Counted from the first letter of the stretch, positions 10,022 through 19,737 are shown. The stretch: DNA of 64,000 nucleotides from G963665085 sp963665085 (GCA_963665085.2 CAXXXS010000001.1:682001-746000), one strand, 5' to 3'. Notes: generated by a model from the sequence alone, not told the origin. Program-made: numbers and translations.

Positions 10022-12178
10022 TTAATTAACTAATTTTAATTCATCGATCAACCTGGTTGCCCCGGCGTATTTATCTATAATGAACAACACATACCGAATA
10101 TCAACATTGATACATTTTTGCAACCCGGGTTCAAAAGCAATGTCCCCGCTCATTGCTTCCCAGTTTCCATCAAATGCAAGTCCAATAAGTTCTCCGCTAC
10201 CATTAATTACAGGACTACCTGAATTACCTCCTGTAATATCATTATTTGTTGTAAAACAAGTTATCATTTCTCCGTCTTCACCATATTGACCGTAATCTTT
10301 TTTCTCATATAACTGTTTAAGTTTTTCAGGAACTATAAACTCCCTATTTGTTGGGTCTTCTTTTTCCATAACTCCTTTTAGCGTAGTTTTATAATCATAA
10401 TAAACTGCATCTCGTGGCTTATAATCTCCAACCTTTCCGTACGTTAAACGCATTGTAAAATTAGCATCCGGATAAAATACTTTGTCTTTTTGCATTTCCA
10501 TTAAACCGGCCATAAATAATCGACGCCCCTTTTCCGGACTATGCTGAGAAGACAAATATCTAATTTCCATATATTTACTCCTTACAGAATTAGCCCCCTG
10601 GAAAGCTAAATCACTTTTTAGTTTTTCTAAACTTGGAGAATTAAGAAATGCTTCAAAAGACTCTTCCGTTGAGAATATTGATTTGGCATACAATCTATCT
10701 ACATATTTTCCAAAGTCATTTTTATATTTACTCTGAATATCATTGTAAAAATCAGGATGAAATTCTTTGGGCACGTCGTTATAAAACAACTTTAACATTG
10801 CTAAAGCGACCTTCTTATCTGTTTCAAGATTATAATTTTTAAAATGTTCTTTTGAAATCTCTAATAATTCTTCTTTAACACTTTCGCTTAAGTTCTTAGG
10901 ATCTTTTTCCAACTCCATAATCAAATTATTGGTATTACGGGCTAAAACATAAATTTCTATAGGCCTGAGAAGGCATTCTACCATATATTGGCTTGCATTA
11001 TTATAAGGTTTACTAGCATTTAAAGCATCCTCAATCATACTTAAAGCATCTCCATATTTTGCTTTTCTATCATTAGTTTGAGAAGCCCATTTTTGAAATT
11101 CTTCCTCCAAATCTTTCTTCTTTTCGTATATTTTTAATCGCTTCAAACCTTCACTTTGACCAATTGAAAATTTCCAATAATTACTTGAGCTACTATATTT
11201 AGAAGCATATTGAATCATTACTTTTTCATCTGCCATCATATCCTCCATAAGAATATCTTGTCTTAACCCTCTGATTTTAATCCTGTTTGGATGGGTGATT
11301 TCCAAAACCTCCTGTACCCCATAAGATGTCATATAACGTTGGGTTCCTCCAGGATAACCCAAAATCATAGCAAAATCGTCTTTCTGTACACCTTTTAATG
11401 ATACTGGTAAAAAATGTTTAGGCTTTAACGGAATATTTTTCGTTGAATATTCTGCGGGAGAACCATCTGGAGCACTATAAATTCTAAAAATACTAAAATC
11501 GCCTGTATGTCTTGGCCACATCCAGTTATCAGTGTCGTCACCAAAATTTCCAATAGAAGAAGGAGGAGCTCCTACTAACCGAACATCCCTATAAATTTCA
11601 TAGACAAACATAAAAAACTGGTTTCCCTCGAAAAAGCTTTGAATAGAAACTTCATACTGATTACCCTCTTTTGCATCTTCCTCCAATTGGGATACTTTTT
11701 GCCTTATTGCACTATTTCTTTCAGATTCCGACATTTGATCATTTAGGACAGAATTTATTTGTTCTGTTACATCCTCAATACGTATTAAAAAAGTTGCTGT
11801 TAAACCAGCGTTCGGCAACTCTTCATCATAAGATTTTGCCCAAAAACCATCGTCAAGGTAGTTATGTTCAACCGTACTATGACTTTGAACCGCTTCATAA
11901 CCACAATGATGATTCGTAAAAAGTAATCCATTATCTGACACAACCTCACCTGTACAACCTCCACCAAAAATAACAATGGCATCTTTTATACTTGAATTAT
12001 TTATTGAATAAATATCTTCGGCTGTTAACTTTAATCCCATCTCATTCATCTCGCCAATATTTAGCTTCTGTATTAAAGGCAACATCCACATTCCTTCGTC
12101 TGCTTTAACGGTTTGACCACCATAAAGAGACAATCCAATAATTAGTAAGAGTGTAAAATACTTTTTCATCCTTTTCAT
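10022..12178 (-). CDS. S46 family serine peptidase, DPP7-like dipeptidyl peptidase
   Basis: A 718-residue S46 peptidase with a signal peptide (the ATG three codons in would give MKKYFTLLLIIGLSLYGG). The catalytic His is in LLFTNHHCGYEAVQ and the catalytic Ser in TGGNSGSPVINGSG. The residue that sets S1 specificity in DPP7/DPP11 enzymes falls in LAFDGNWEAMSGD: Gly here, as in DPP7 (hydrophobic P1), whereas DPP11 (Asp/Glu) has Arg. It likely removes dipeptides from peptides in the periplasm, supporting peptide use. Length matches the family (about 700-720). It is followed directly by rnhA. Confidence 0.9.
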   Translation of the reverse strand: MKRMKKYFTLLLIIGLSLYGGQTVKADEGMWMLPLIQKLNIGEMNEMGLKLTAEDIYSINNSSIKDAIVIFGGGCTGEVVSDNGLLFTNHHCGYEAVQSHSTVEHNYLDDGFWAKSYDEELPNAGLTATFLIRIEDVTEQINSVLNDQMSESERNSAIRQKVSQLEEDAKEGNQYEVSIQSFFEGNQFFMFVYEIYRDVRLVGAPPSSIGNFGDDTDNWMWPRHTGDFSIFRIYSAPDGSPAEYSTKNIPLKPKHFLPVSLKGVQKDDFAMILGYPGGTQRYMTSYGVQEVLEITHPNRIKIRGLRQDILMEDMMADEKVMIQYASKYSSSSNYWKFSIGQSEGLKRLKIYEKKKDLEEEFQKWASQTNDRKAKYGDALSMIEDALNASKPYNNASQYMVECLLRPIEIYVLARNTNNLIMELEKDPKNLSESVKEELLEISKEHFKNYNLETDKKVALAMLKLFYNDVPKEFHPDFYNDIQSKYKNDFGKYVDRLYAKSIFSTEESFEAFLNSPSLEKLKSDLAFQGANSVRSKYMEIRYLSSQHSPEKGRRLFMAGLMEMQKDKVFYPDANFTMRLTYGKVGDYKPRDAVYYDYKTTLKGVMEKEDPTNREFIVPEKLKQLYEKKDYGQYGEDGEMITCFTTNNDITGGNSGSPVINGSGELIGLAFDGNWEAMSGDIAFEPGLQKCINVDIRYVLFIIDKYAGATRLIDELKLVN

Positions 12179-12225
12179 TTTTTACGATTCATTTTGAAAG
12201 ATATAACGAAAATAAGAAATTAAAT

Positions 12226-12852
12226 CTAATCCTTGAATGGTAATTCCAACTGTGGTTTTAGTAACTGAAAACTTTTCCTATGATAGATACAAGAACCAAT
12301 ATCAGAAATCGCTTTTCTATGTTCAACGGTTGGGTACCCTTTATTTTTTTTCCAATTATACTGAGGAAACTCATCATGCAATTTTTTCATAATATCATCT
12401 CTATATGTTTTTGCAAGTATAGAAGCAGCAGCTATAGAAAGATATTTGGAGTCACCCTTTACAATACAATAATATGGGATGCTATTGTATGGAAAAAATC
12501 TATTCCCATCAATTATTAAGTAATCAGGCCTATCTTTCAATTTATCAATCGCCAGGTGCATTGCTTTAATAGAAGCCTTTAAAATATTTATTTTATCTAT
12601 CATTGCATGATCTACTATCCCAACGCCCCAACATAAAGCGTTTTTTTCAATTTCATCACGTAACAGGTATCGATTCTTTTCATTTATTTTTTTTGAGTCA
12701 TTTAGCTTATTATTCGTATAACCCTCTGGTAAAATTACAGCTGCAGCAACTACCGGCCCTGCCAGGCATCCTCTTCCAGCTTCATCACACCCCGCTTCTA
12801 ATCCTTTATCAGCTAAATATTTATTTTTTAATTCAAAAAATGCCAAATCCAA
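12226..12852 (-). CDS. rnhB: ribonuclease HII
   Basis: RNase HII removes ribonucleotides from DNA. Motifs visible are GCDEAGRGCLAGPV (the catalytic Asp-Glu pair), LNDSKKI, YLIIDGNRFF and SIAAASILAKTYRD. A much longer in-frame extension up to 13143 exists, but it is hydrophobic nonsense antisense to the divergent gene at 13007 and lacks family similarity. The family usually has about 200 residues and starts shortly before GCDEAGRG. The best start is TTG at 12852 (208 residues, MDLAFFELKNK) or TTG at 12846. The initiator is therefore uncertain, the identity is not. Confidence 0.88.
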   Translation of the reverse strand: MDLAFFELKNKYLADKGLEAGCDEAGRGCLAGPVVAAAVILPEGYTNNKLNDSKKINEKNRYLLRDEIEKNALCWGVGIVDHAMIDKINILKASIKAMHLAIDKLKDRPDYLIIDGNRFFPYNSIPYYCIVKGDSKYLSIAAASILAKTYRDDIMKKLHDEFPQYNWKKNKGYPTVEHRKAISDIGSCIYHRKSFQLLKPQLELPFKD

Positions 12853-13006
12853 AATATTTATGATCCAAAAAATATTAACGACTAAAAATACGCTATAACC
12901 ATCAGGCTTACAAACCAAAGAACTAAAAAAGTTATCAACCTTTGTTGAAAAACATATTATTATTAAATAAAAGATAATCTCTATTTTAGAAAAAATTTTT
13001 GATGTT

Positions 13007-13246
13007 ATGCCTAAAAAGCTTGCCAAAAGAAAAAAAGCAAAAGATCCTAATTTAAAACGCATTAATCGCCAATCTATTATGTTTAATAATAGAGAGTTAA
13101 GTGCGATAGACAAGTATTGCAGGCAATACCGGGTCAAAAACAAATCAAAATTTATGAGGGAGATAATAATATCCTCTGTACTTAAAAAATTTAACGACGA
13201 TTACCCAAAACTTTTTAACGACGGAACACCTTCTTTGTTTTCATGA
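13007..13246 (+). CDS. small basic protein, possible ribbon-helix-helix
   Basis: A 79-residue protein with a lysine-rich head (MPKKLAKRKKAKDPNLKR) followed by a segment (NNRELSAIDKYCRQYRVKNKSKFMREIIISSVLK) with the strand-helix-helix spacing of ribbon-helix-helix or MobC-like DNA-binding proteins. No partner toxin or mobilisation gene is adjacent. It lies divergent from rnhB and 55 bp upstream of the second SiaC gene. The function is not known; DNA or RNA binding is inferred from charge and predicted fold only. Confidence 0.65.
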   Translation: MPKKLAKRKKAKDPNLKRINRQSIMFNNRELSAIDKYCRQYRVKNKSKFMREIIISSVLKKFNDDYPKLFNDGTPSLFS

Positions 13247-13301
13247 TTTTTTTTTTATTACCTTTAATTAAGTATTTTAGTTTTTGTTAAAAAAATCGTG
13301 A

Positions 13302-13670
13302 ATGTACGTTAAGATTGAAAAATCTTTTAGCACTCCTGAAATAATTATACAGACAGGAAAGATTGAAATCAGAGGCAAATCCATCCCTGAGGATTCTTTT
13401 GATTTCTATAGCCCTGTTATTGAAAACATTAATAAATATCTTGAAGAGAATAATGAATTTACGGAGGTATTTATTTTTTTAGAATATATTAATAGTTCTT
13501 CAAAAAAATTCTTAACAAACATTTTAAACCTTTTGGAGAAAAGTTATCTAAAAGGGAAAAAAGTTGAGATTACATGGCAGTATGACGAAGATGATGAGTC
13601 TATATATGATCTTGGTAATGACTTAAAATCTTTTATTAAGATTCCAATCTACATGAAAGAGATAATATAA
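13302..13670 (+). CDS. second SiaC-family phosphoprotein (DUF1987)
   Basis: A 122-residue paralogue of the SiaC gene at 8498, recognisable by TPEIIIQTGKIEIRGKSIPE, FYSPVIENINKYLEE, LEYINSSSKKFLTNILNLL (expected phosphosite region, three serines) and ITWQYDEDDESIYDLG. It has no adjacent SiaB, so it may be served by the kinase at 8918 or by another one. About 180 bp downstream begins the 4,6-dehydratase gene on the same strand. Confidence 0.8.
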   Translation: MYVKIEKSFSTPEIIIQTGKIEIRGKSIPEDSFDFYSPVIENINKYLEENNEFTEVFIFLEYINSSSKKFLTNILNLLEKSYLKGKKVEITWQYDEDDESIYDLGNDLKSFIKIPIYMKEII

Positions 13671-13798
13671 ATCTATTAATATCGTTTATTATTTGAAGTG
13701 AAACAAAAAATATAGAATTATCGTTAAATTTATTGAAAATTAAATTAGATAACAGATTAATTAAATAATTTGTTTTTAATTTGTGGACAAAATTTATA

Positions 13799-13806
13799 TA
13801 ATTTTG
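13799..13806 (+). promoter_or_regulatory. candidate -7 promoter element for the dehydratase-wzi pair
   Basis: TAATTTTG matches TAnnTTTG exactly and lies 47 bp before the dehydratase ATG. The nearest TTTG (-33-like) is at 13780-13783, a shorter spacing than usual. A regulatory role is inferred. Confidence 0.45.
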
Positions 13807-13853
13807 CAAACCACATTAGGTTACACTTTACTATCAGCTTGAAGATTTAGAAA

Positions 13854-15785
13854 ATGTTTGATTTAAAAAAATTAATTAAATTAAAACTTTTAATATTAAG
13901 AAACCACAGCCCTAGATGGATAATATTTATCTTTGATCTTGGAATTGTGGCTGTATCTATATTATTAGCCTATTTATTGAGATTCAATTTTCATGTTCCT
14001 CCACAATATATTGAAACATTAAAATATACTATCCCCATAATATTATCGGTACGGGCCCTTAGTTTCGTGTTTTTCAAAACATACTCAGGTATTATTCGTC
14101 ACACAAGTATACGGGACATCGAAAAAATTCTGATTGTAATTTCGCTTGGAAGTTTAGTAATTATTGGAACAAATTTACTTCTTCGGGAATTCGCTAATAT
14201 CAATCAATTTATCCCATACTCAATAATTTTAATTGATTTTATTGCCACGATTTATTTTATGACAACCCTCCGGTTGTTAACAAAATCACTTTATTTCGAA
14301 CTTTTCAATTCAAGTAAAAACAAAAAGAATATAATAATTTTTGGGACCCAGGAATTTGCCCTACTAACAAGAAGGGCCATCTTGCTCGATAAAGCTAATG
14401 ACTATAAAGTAATTGCCTTTTTTGATGAAAAACGTAAAAATGTTAAGAAAAAATTAGAAGGTGTTCCAATCTATCATTTAGATAGTTTAGCTGATTTTGT
14501 AGAAAAAAACAAAATTACAAGTTTAATAATCGCAAAAGAAAAGGTAAATCCAGCAATCAAAAACCATATTGCAGAGATTTGTATTAACAATGACATTAAA
14601 GTACAAACAATACCAGGCATAAATAGATGGGTAAACGGGGAATTAAATGTTAATCAGATTAAAAATATTAAAATTGAGGATCTTCTTGAGCGAGAACCGA
14701 TTAATCTTGCCAAAAATAAAATCTGCAAAGAACTAAATAATAAAGTAATTCTTATTACAGGTGCTGCAGGATCGATAGGTAGCGAAATTGTCAGACAAGT
14801 TATCGAATATCACCCAAAAAAAATAATTCTACTAGATCAAGCAGAATCTCCCTTGTATGATATTGAATTAGAGATACAGGAAAAATATAATTTTAACCGA
14901 TCTGAAATTATTATCGGTGATATTACTGATAAAAACCGGATGGAAAATATTTTCTATACATATAAACCATCCATTGTTTATCATGCTGCTGCGTATAAAC
15001 ATGTCCCAATGATGGAAAAACACCCCTCAGAAGGTATCCAAAACAATGTATTTGGGACTAAAATTCTAGCCGATTTATCTGTTAAATTTGAAGTTACCAA
15101 ATTTATTATGATTTCTACAGATAAAGCTGTCAACCCTACAAATGTAATGGGTGCAACAAAACGAATTGCAGAAATGTATATTCAAGCGCTTAATACCCAT
15201 ACCTCTACAAATTTTATTACGACACGATTTGGAAATGTTTTAGGTTCAAATGGCTCTGTTATTCCACGCTTCAGGAAACAAATAGAAGAAGGTGGTCCAG
15301 TTACAGTAACACACCCTGATGTAACCCGATATTTTATGACCATCCCGGAAGCTTGTCAACTTGTTCTTGAAGCAAGCATCATGGGAAAAGGTGGTGAAAT
15401 ATACATATTTGATATGGGCAAGTCTGTAAAAATTGCCAATCTTGCCAAGAAAATGATTAAACTCTCTGGTCTTGATATTGGAAGTGATATAGAACTAAAA
15501 TATACCGGATTACGACCTGGAGAAAAACTTTATGAAGAGCTGTTAAACAACAGCGAGAATACACTTCCTACCTATCATCCTAAGATTATGATAGCTAAAG
15601 TTTCTTCATTAAATTTTGATGAGATTGCATTGAAAATAAACAAATTTGCATCACCTATCTCTAAACAGGATAACCTACAGGTTGTTAAAATTATGAAAGA
15701 GATTGTTAAGGAGTTTATTAGTCAAAATTCTATATACGAAACTCTTGACCATGAAAAAATAGAATTAACAGGAACCGAAGGGTAA
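13854..15785 (+). CDS. WbpM/CapD-type membrane nucleotide-sugar 4,6-dehydratase
   Basis: A 643-residue protein of the long FlaA1/CapD family. The N-terminal third has about four membrane segments, followed by a CoA-binding-like Rossmann region (KNIIIFGTQEFALLTRR). The catalytic SDR domain has the cofactor loop ITGAAGSIGSE at about residue 301. Its active site reads STDKAVNPTNVMGATKR near residue 421; as in WbpM, Met stands where most SDRs have Tyr (the Ser-Met-Lys triad). These enzymes convert UDP-GlcNAc to UDP-4-keto-6-deoxy-HexNAc at the membrane. It is followed after 11 bp by the Wzi gene, and a WecA/WbpL-like gene converges on the pair, fitting a role in the first sugar of an O-antigen or capsule unit. 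Confidence 0.9.
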   Translation: MFDLKKLIKLKLLILRNHSPRWIIFIFDLGIVAVSILLAYLLRFNFHVPPQYIETLKYTIPIILSVRALSFVFFKTYSGIIRHTSIRDIEKILIVISLGSLVIIGTNLLLREFANINQFIPYSIILIDFIATIYFMTTLRLLTKSLYFELFNSSKNKKNIIIFGTQEFALLTRRAILLDKANDYKVIAFFDEKRKNVKKKLEGVPIYHLDSLADFVEKNKITSLIIAKEKVNPAIKNHIAEICINNDIKVQTIPGINRWVNGELNVNQIKNIKIEDLLEREPINLAKNKICKELNNKVILITGAAGSIGSEIVRQVIEYHPKKIILLDQAESPLYDIELEIQEKYNFNRSEIIIGDITDKNRMENIFYTYKPSIVYHAAAYKHVPMMEKHPSEGIQNNVFGTKILADLSVKFEVTKFIMISTDKAVNPTNVMGATKRIAEMYIQALNTHTSTNFITTRFGNVLGSNGSVIPRFRKQIEEGGPVTVTHPDVTRYFMTIPEACQLVLEASIMGKGGEIYIFDMGKSVKIANLAKKMIKLSGLDIGSDIELKYTGLRPGEKLYEELLNNSENTLPTYHPKIMIAKVSSLNFDEIALKINKFASPISKQDNLQVVKIMKEIVKEFISQNSIYETLDHEKIELTGTEG

Positions 15786-15796
15786 CGATCTATAAG

Positions 15797-17164
15797 ATGC
15801 GGAAATATTTAGTACTTTCCTCTCTATTCATCACTTTTACATTTACATTGTTCTCTCAAGAAGATTCAATAAAATATAACTTTCAAACAAGTTTTTTAGT
15901 TTCATCAAATAACACTCCTCCTTATTGGATTATATCAAATCAAAGAGGAAAATTCTCGACTAAACAATATCAGTCCGTAACATCCGGAGAAATAAACAAA
16001 CAAATTAATCATTCAAAAGTATTTGATTATGGTTTTGGTCTGGAATTAGTCAACCGGTATGACTCAAAAAATAAATTCTGGTTACAACAAGGATATGGAG
16101 AAATAAAATACAAGTTTCTTAAATTCACTGCCGGCTCAAAAAATGAAGTATTTGGTGTTCAGGACACCCTATTAACCAGTGGTTCGTTTATTTGGTCAGA
16201 AAATACACAACCTATCCCTAAAATTACATTATCTACACCTGGATTTATAGATGTACCCTACACAAAAGGCCTATTAGAATTTAGCACATTACTTTCACAT
16301 GGATGGTTTGAGAAAGATCGGTATGTTGAGAGCCCATATTTACACCACAAAAACATTTATTTATTGTTTGGTAGAAAGTTACCACTTGAAATACTTGTTG
16401 GTTTTGACCATTTTGCTATGTGGGGCGGAACTTCTTCTGATTCTACAATAGGGAAGATTCCTTCTGATTGGGATGCTTTTAAAAGAGTAATAATTGCTGA
16501 CTCATACATTGAAGTGGATTCTGTCGAAAGAAATGCCTTTGGAAATCATTTAGGAGCCTATCATCTGGGGATAAAATATAAATTTGGAAACAATAATATT
16601 TTCTTTTATAAACAACACCCCTATGAAGATGGGTCAGGGTTAAAATTAAAAAATTGGAAAGATGGTTTGTGGGGAATCTCTGCCAGACTTAATAATCAAT
16701 ATATAAAAGGTATTATTTACGAATTTATAAATACAACAGATCAGGGCATAAATGGAAATTACACTGGGGAATATGATCCCGATAATTACTATAACAATTC
16801 TATCTACCAAAATGGATGGACAGTAGACAGATGGGTGATAGGAAATCCTATTATACAATCACAGCAATTTTCAAATACTCTTCGTCTTTTTGATAATATG
16901 CTAAAAGCTCATTTCTTCGGAATAAATGGGAAATACAAAAGCATGAATATATTATTAAACTATCAAGTAGTTAATTTTTATGGTAATATCTATGACCAAT
17001 ATGATAATCCTAAAAACCAATCTACCTACTTCATTAAAACTTCTTTCCCATTAAAGGAAAAACTCGAATTAGAAGCTACTTTTTCATATGAAAATGGTAG
17101 ACTTTACGGTAATAACGCTGGATTTCTAATGACATTCCGCTATTATGGATTCAAGCATCTTTAG
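15797..17164 (+). CDS. Wzi-family capsule assembly outer-membrane protein
   Basis: A 455-residue protein with a signal peptide (MRKYLVLSSLFITFTFTLFS) and alternating beta-barrel strands rich in aromatic residues. The opening SSNNTPPYWIISNQRGKFST and the final strand ending MTFRYYGFKHL are typical of the Bacteroidota Wzi-like family; the last Phe-containing strand suits BAM insertion. Wzi binds capsule at the cell surface in enterobacteria; here the role is inferred. It is probably co-transcribed with the dehydratase, and its 3' end overlaps the convergent initiating transferase gene by 14 bp. Confidence 0.82.
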   Translation: MRKYLVLSSLFITFTFTLFSQEDSIKYNFQTSFLVSSNNTPPYWIISNQRGKFSTKQYQSVTSGEINKQINHSKVFDYGFGLELVNRYDSKNKFWLQQGYGEIKYKFLKFTAGSKNEVFGVQDTLLTSGSFIWSENTQPIPKITLSTPGFIDVPYTKGLLEFSTLLSHGWFEKDRYVESPYLHHKNIYLLFGRKLPLEILVGFDHFAMWGGTSSDSTIGKIPSDWDAFKRVIIADSYIEVDSVERNAFGNHLGAYHLGIKYKFGNNNIFFYKQHPYEDGSGLKLKNWKDGLWGISARLNNQYIKGIIYEFINTTDQGINGNYTGEYDPDNYYNNSIYQNGWTVDRWVIGNPIIQSQQFSNTLRLFDNMLKAHFFGINGKYKSMNILLNYQVVNFYGNIYDQYDNPKNQSTYFIKTSFPLKEKLELEATFSYENGRLYGNNAGFLMTFRYYGFKHL

Positions 17165-18152
17165 GAAAAGATTTTTTCTTTTCTACAAATAAGGAATATC
17201 CAAATTGTATAATAAGACATAGACCAAAACCCAGCATAATATTAAATCCAGTCTGAAAAGCAAAAACTATTAGAAAGAGAATTATATTAATAGCCAATCC
17301 TATTAAGGTAACTTTTTGATGACTAAAACCTGATTGGACTAACCGTTGATAACTATGTTTCCGGTGTGCCTGGCTCAACTTCTCTTTGTTTTTCCATCGC
17401 CTGAAAAGCGTAATTGTAGCATCAAACCAAAACAGGGATGTTAGTATTAACCAGTGTACAATTGAGATTTCACTTGTATTCTGGTAATAAATTGCAAAGA
17501 TGGCTAATACAAAACCTAATAAAGTACTCCCCACATCTCCCATAAATATTTTTGCTCTTTGCCAATTCCAGGGCAGAAAGCCCAAGGTCGCAAAAGTAAG
17601 AAGCAAAGCTGTCATGCTCTTTGTTAAAAAGAATAATGCCCCCGCAACAAAAATCGCCTGCATAGAAGCATAACCATCAATGCCATCAATAAAATTATAT
17701 AAATTGATAAACCATATTATTCCAATAACAGCTAGTATACTTAATATAATTTTGGCTTCTATCATAAAGAATCCCAAATCAAATTTATTTAAGCCCCCTA
17801 GAATATATATAGCAATTATTACAGTTAATGTTTGTATGGCAAATCGTAAAACTGGAGAAAGACTTATAACGTCATCCAATAAACCTACGATTACCAAAAT
17901 CAATCCAACTAACAAGGCATAGAAAAGTTTTTTTTCTATTTCATTATTAAAAAACAACCACGCTAAACCAACATAGAAAGCTATTACAATTGCTAATCCT
18001 CCACCACGGGGTGTTGGGATAGAATGAGAACTACGATCATTTGGGATATCAAGGATTGACTTTTTTATGGCTATTTTACGGTAAAAAAAAGTTATAATAA
18101 AACTTAAAATTAATACGGCACTTAACAAATATAATATGGAGATAGGAATCAT
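17151..18152 (-). CDS. WecA/WbpL-type undecaprenyl-phosphate sugar-1-phosphate transferase
   Basis: A polytopic membrane protein (about ten segments) of the MraY/WecA family. Visible motifs are DRSSHSIPTPRGGG, LLDDVISLSP, NLYNFIDGIDGYAS, GDVGSTLLGF and the cytoplasmic HRKHSYQRL histidine motif. It transfers a HexNAc-1-phosphate to undecaprenyl phosphate, initiating O-antigen or capsule synthesis. An eight-codon extension begins at TTG 18176, but the ATG at 18152 directly precedes the first membrane segment (MIPISILYLLSAV), so that start is chosen (333 residues). In related clusters this gene usually follows the epimerase; here about 8 kb of repeats and cassettes lie in between. Confidence 0.88.
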   Translation of the reverse strand: MIPISILYLLSAVLILSFIITFFYRKIAIKKSILDIPNDRSSHSIPTPRGGGLAIVIAFYVGLAWLFFNNEIEKKLFYALLVGLILVIVGLLDDVISLSPVLRFAIQTLTVIIAIYILGGLNKFDLGFFMIEAKIILSILAVIGIIWFINLYNFIDGIDGYASMQAIFVAGALFFLTKSMTALLLTFATLGFLPWNWQRAKIFMGDVGSTLLGFVLAIFAIYYQNTSEISIVHWLILTSLFWFDATITLFRRWKNKEKLSQAHRKHSYQRLVQSGFSHQKVTLIGLAINIILFLIVFAFQTGFNIMLGFGLCLIIQFGYSLFVEKKKSFPKDA

Positions 18153-18204
18153 CAAATTCAATTTAATTAACAACAAAAGGTTTTTAATTTAACTATTCTG
18201 GTAT

Positions 18205-19197
18205 CTATTTTTCCTTTTCGTGATTCTCTTTCTCTTTAAAAACAACTCTTTGGTTTGATGCCCCTTCAATTGCTTTAATTGCAATTTCTTTTACCTGATC
18301 CGATGAATTATCAGACTTTTTAGTTAACTGTTCAATTGTTGCAGTCTGTTCTTTGATTTTGTTTTCAAGGGTAACAATTGTCTGTTTTAACAATTTCATT
18401 TCGCCCTCTGTCTCTTTCTCCAGCAAATCTTTTTCAAATTTATGGCTGGTGACAAGCTCCTTTTCAACCTCCTGCTTTGTTTTACTTATGGCTTGTTCTA
18501 TTTCTTTCGAAAAGCCTTCTACTTGTTTTTTAAGGGTTTTATACTCGTCTTCCCGGGCTTCCCATTCTTTTTGCTTTTCTTCTATTTCTTTGTCAAAAGC
18601 CTGCTTCTTTTCCTGATATGCATCTTCTTCTTTCTTACGGTTCAATTTTAGGTTATACGCATACTCTTCTTCTTCCCTTTTCCGTTGTTTCTCGGTTTCT
18701 TCTTTTAATTCTTTGTAGGATTGCTCCAGTTTTTGTTTCTCCTTTTGCCATGCTTCACGGTTTTCTTTCATCTCACTATCAAAGGCTTCTTTCTTTGATG
18801 CCACTTCAAGTTCAAACTGTTCTCTTTTTTCTTTTTGGGCCAGGAGCAATGCAGCCAAAGAATCAACATTAACAGAAACCTGATAAACTTCTTCTAATCT
18901 TTTCTCTTCTGTTTTTAAAGCCTCCTTTAAATCTGTAAACTTCTTAAACTCGTTAAGGAGATTGTCTTCTAGCTCATCAAGTTTTGAGTTTAAATTAATT
19001 TTCAGGTTGGCTATATTTTTTACAATTCCTTCATTTGATTGCGATGTAACTTGCTCAACTATCTTTTGTTTTTGATTCTGTTCAGCTACTGTTTTTGTAT
19101 CTACTGACTTTTGTTCCTGAACTTTTTTCAGAAGTTCATCATAAGCCTGAAGTATCTCGTTCTTTGTACTTTTACTGTTAACTTGTTTTTCTGGCAT
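18205..19197 (-). CDS. long coiled-coil protein of unknown function
   Basis: A 330-residue protein that is almost entirely charged alpha-helical coiled coil (about residues 75-300; heptads rich in E, K and Q). It has a short N-terminal region (NSKSTKNEILQAYDELLKKVQEQK) and a basic tail. No enzymatic motif, membrane segment or signal peptide is seen. Similar coiled-coil proteins with a STKNEIL-like start are found in many bacteria without an assigned role. It lies 52 bp upstream of the initiating transferase on the same strand and could be co-transcribed with it. A scaffolding role is only a guess. Confidence 0.7.
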   Translation of the reverse strand: MPEKQVNSKSTKNEILQAYDELLKKVQEQKSVDTKTVAEQNQKQKIVEQVTSQSNEGIVKNIANLKINLNSKLDELEDNLLNEFKKFTDLKEALKTEEKRLEEVYQVSVNVDSLAALLLAQKEKREQFELEVASKKEAFDSEMKENREAWQKEKQKLEQSYKELKEETEKQRKREEEEYAYNLKLNRKKEEDAYQEKKQAFDKEIEEKQKEWEAREDEYKTLKKQVEGFSKEIEQAISKTKQEVEKELVTSHKFEKDLLEKETEGEMKLLKQTIVTLENKIKEQTATIEQLTKKSDNSSDQVKEIAIKAIEGASNQRVVFKEKENHEKEK

Positions 19198-19289
19198 TGT
19201 TAAAAAGTTGTGTTGATTAATAAAGTCACTAAATTAATACTTCAATTTCGAATTGTACAAATAAAATCTTTAATTTGAAGAATCACTTT

Positions 19290-19388
19290 TTACAAAACCT
19301 TTACAATTTTAGAATCAATATCCTGAAGGTTTTCATTTTTAAAACTTGTTCTAACAAAGCCTGAGGAACCTGTTATTGAAAGGTTCAT
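19290..19388 (-). pseudogene. epimerase 5' fragment (copy 7)
   Basis: Starting at ATG 19388 the minus strand encodes MNLSITGSSGFV, then TSFKNENL, the N-terminus of the epimerase at 26297-27157. A four-codon deletion follows (GYQI is missing), then unrelated sequence and a stop after 32 codons. It begins 7 bp after the DUF5615 toxin stop codon. The NAD-binding glycine pattern is altered (G to R). It is the shortest of seven copies. Confidence 0.85.
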
Positions 19389-19395
19389 ATAAGAA

Positions 19396-19737
19396 TTAAT
19401 CAATAGTTAATAGTTCGTCATCCAGGGCAATAATAAATGAGTTATCTTTAAGCTTTTCTTGAATAATTAACCAATAACGATTGAAATATTCATGTAATTG
19501 AGATAATGTTTTATTCCCAAACTTAAAATAGACAATTTTGGGCGAAACATCTGAATACATAAACCTATTGTAATAATCCGTATCCTTGGTTAAAATAACA
19601 AAATTTTTTGCTAATGCATGCCTCCAGACCTCTTCATCAGACCAAAAGGGATCGATATCTATAACATGAGTAAAATTCGGGTGGTTAAAATATTGAAAGT
19701 ATTTGGGTAAGTTGACATCAACTAAAAAGTTAAACAT
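19396..19737 (-). CDS. DUF5615 PIN-like toxin
   Basis: A 113-residue protein with the DUF5615 PIN-like pattern: FLVDVNLPKYF at the N-terminus with the first acidic residue, a central SDEEVWRHALAKNFVILTKDTDYYNR with the conserved KDxDF-like acidic cluster, and KIVYFKFGN. Such proteins are predicted ribonuclease toxins paired with DUF433 antitoxins. A longer frame up to 19803 overlaps the antitoxin; the ATG at 19737 is chosen because it starts at the conserved FLVDVNLP strand, one base after the antitoxin stop. An epimerase fragment begins 7 bp downstream. Confidence 0.85.
   Translation of the reverse strand: MFNFLVDVNLPKYFQYFNHPNFTHVIDIDPFWSDEEVWRHALAKNFVILTKDTDYYNRFMYSDVSPKIVYFKFGNKTLSQLHEYFNRYWLIIQEKLKDNSFIIALDDELLTID

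Noticed and set aside
12853..13143. N-terminal extension of RNase HII (frame continues to ATG/other starts up to 13143)
   Set aside because: It is antisense to the gene at 13007, has no similarity to the family and would make the enzyme 100 residues too long.
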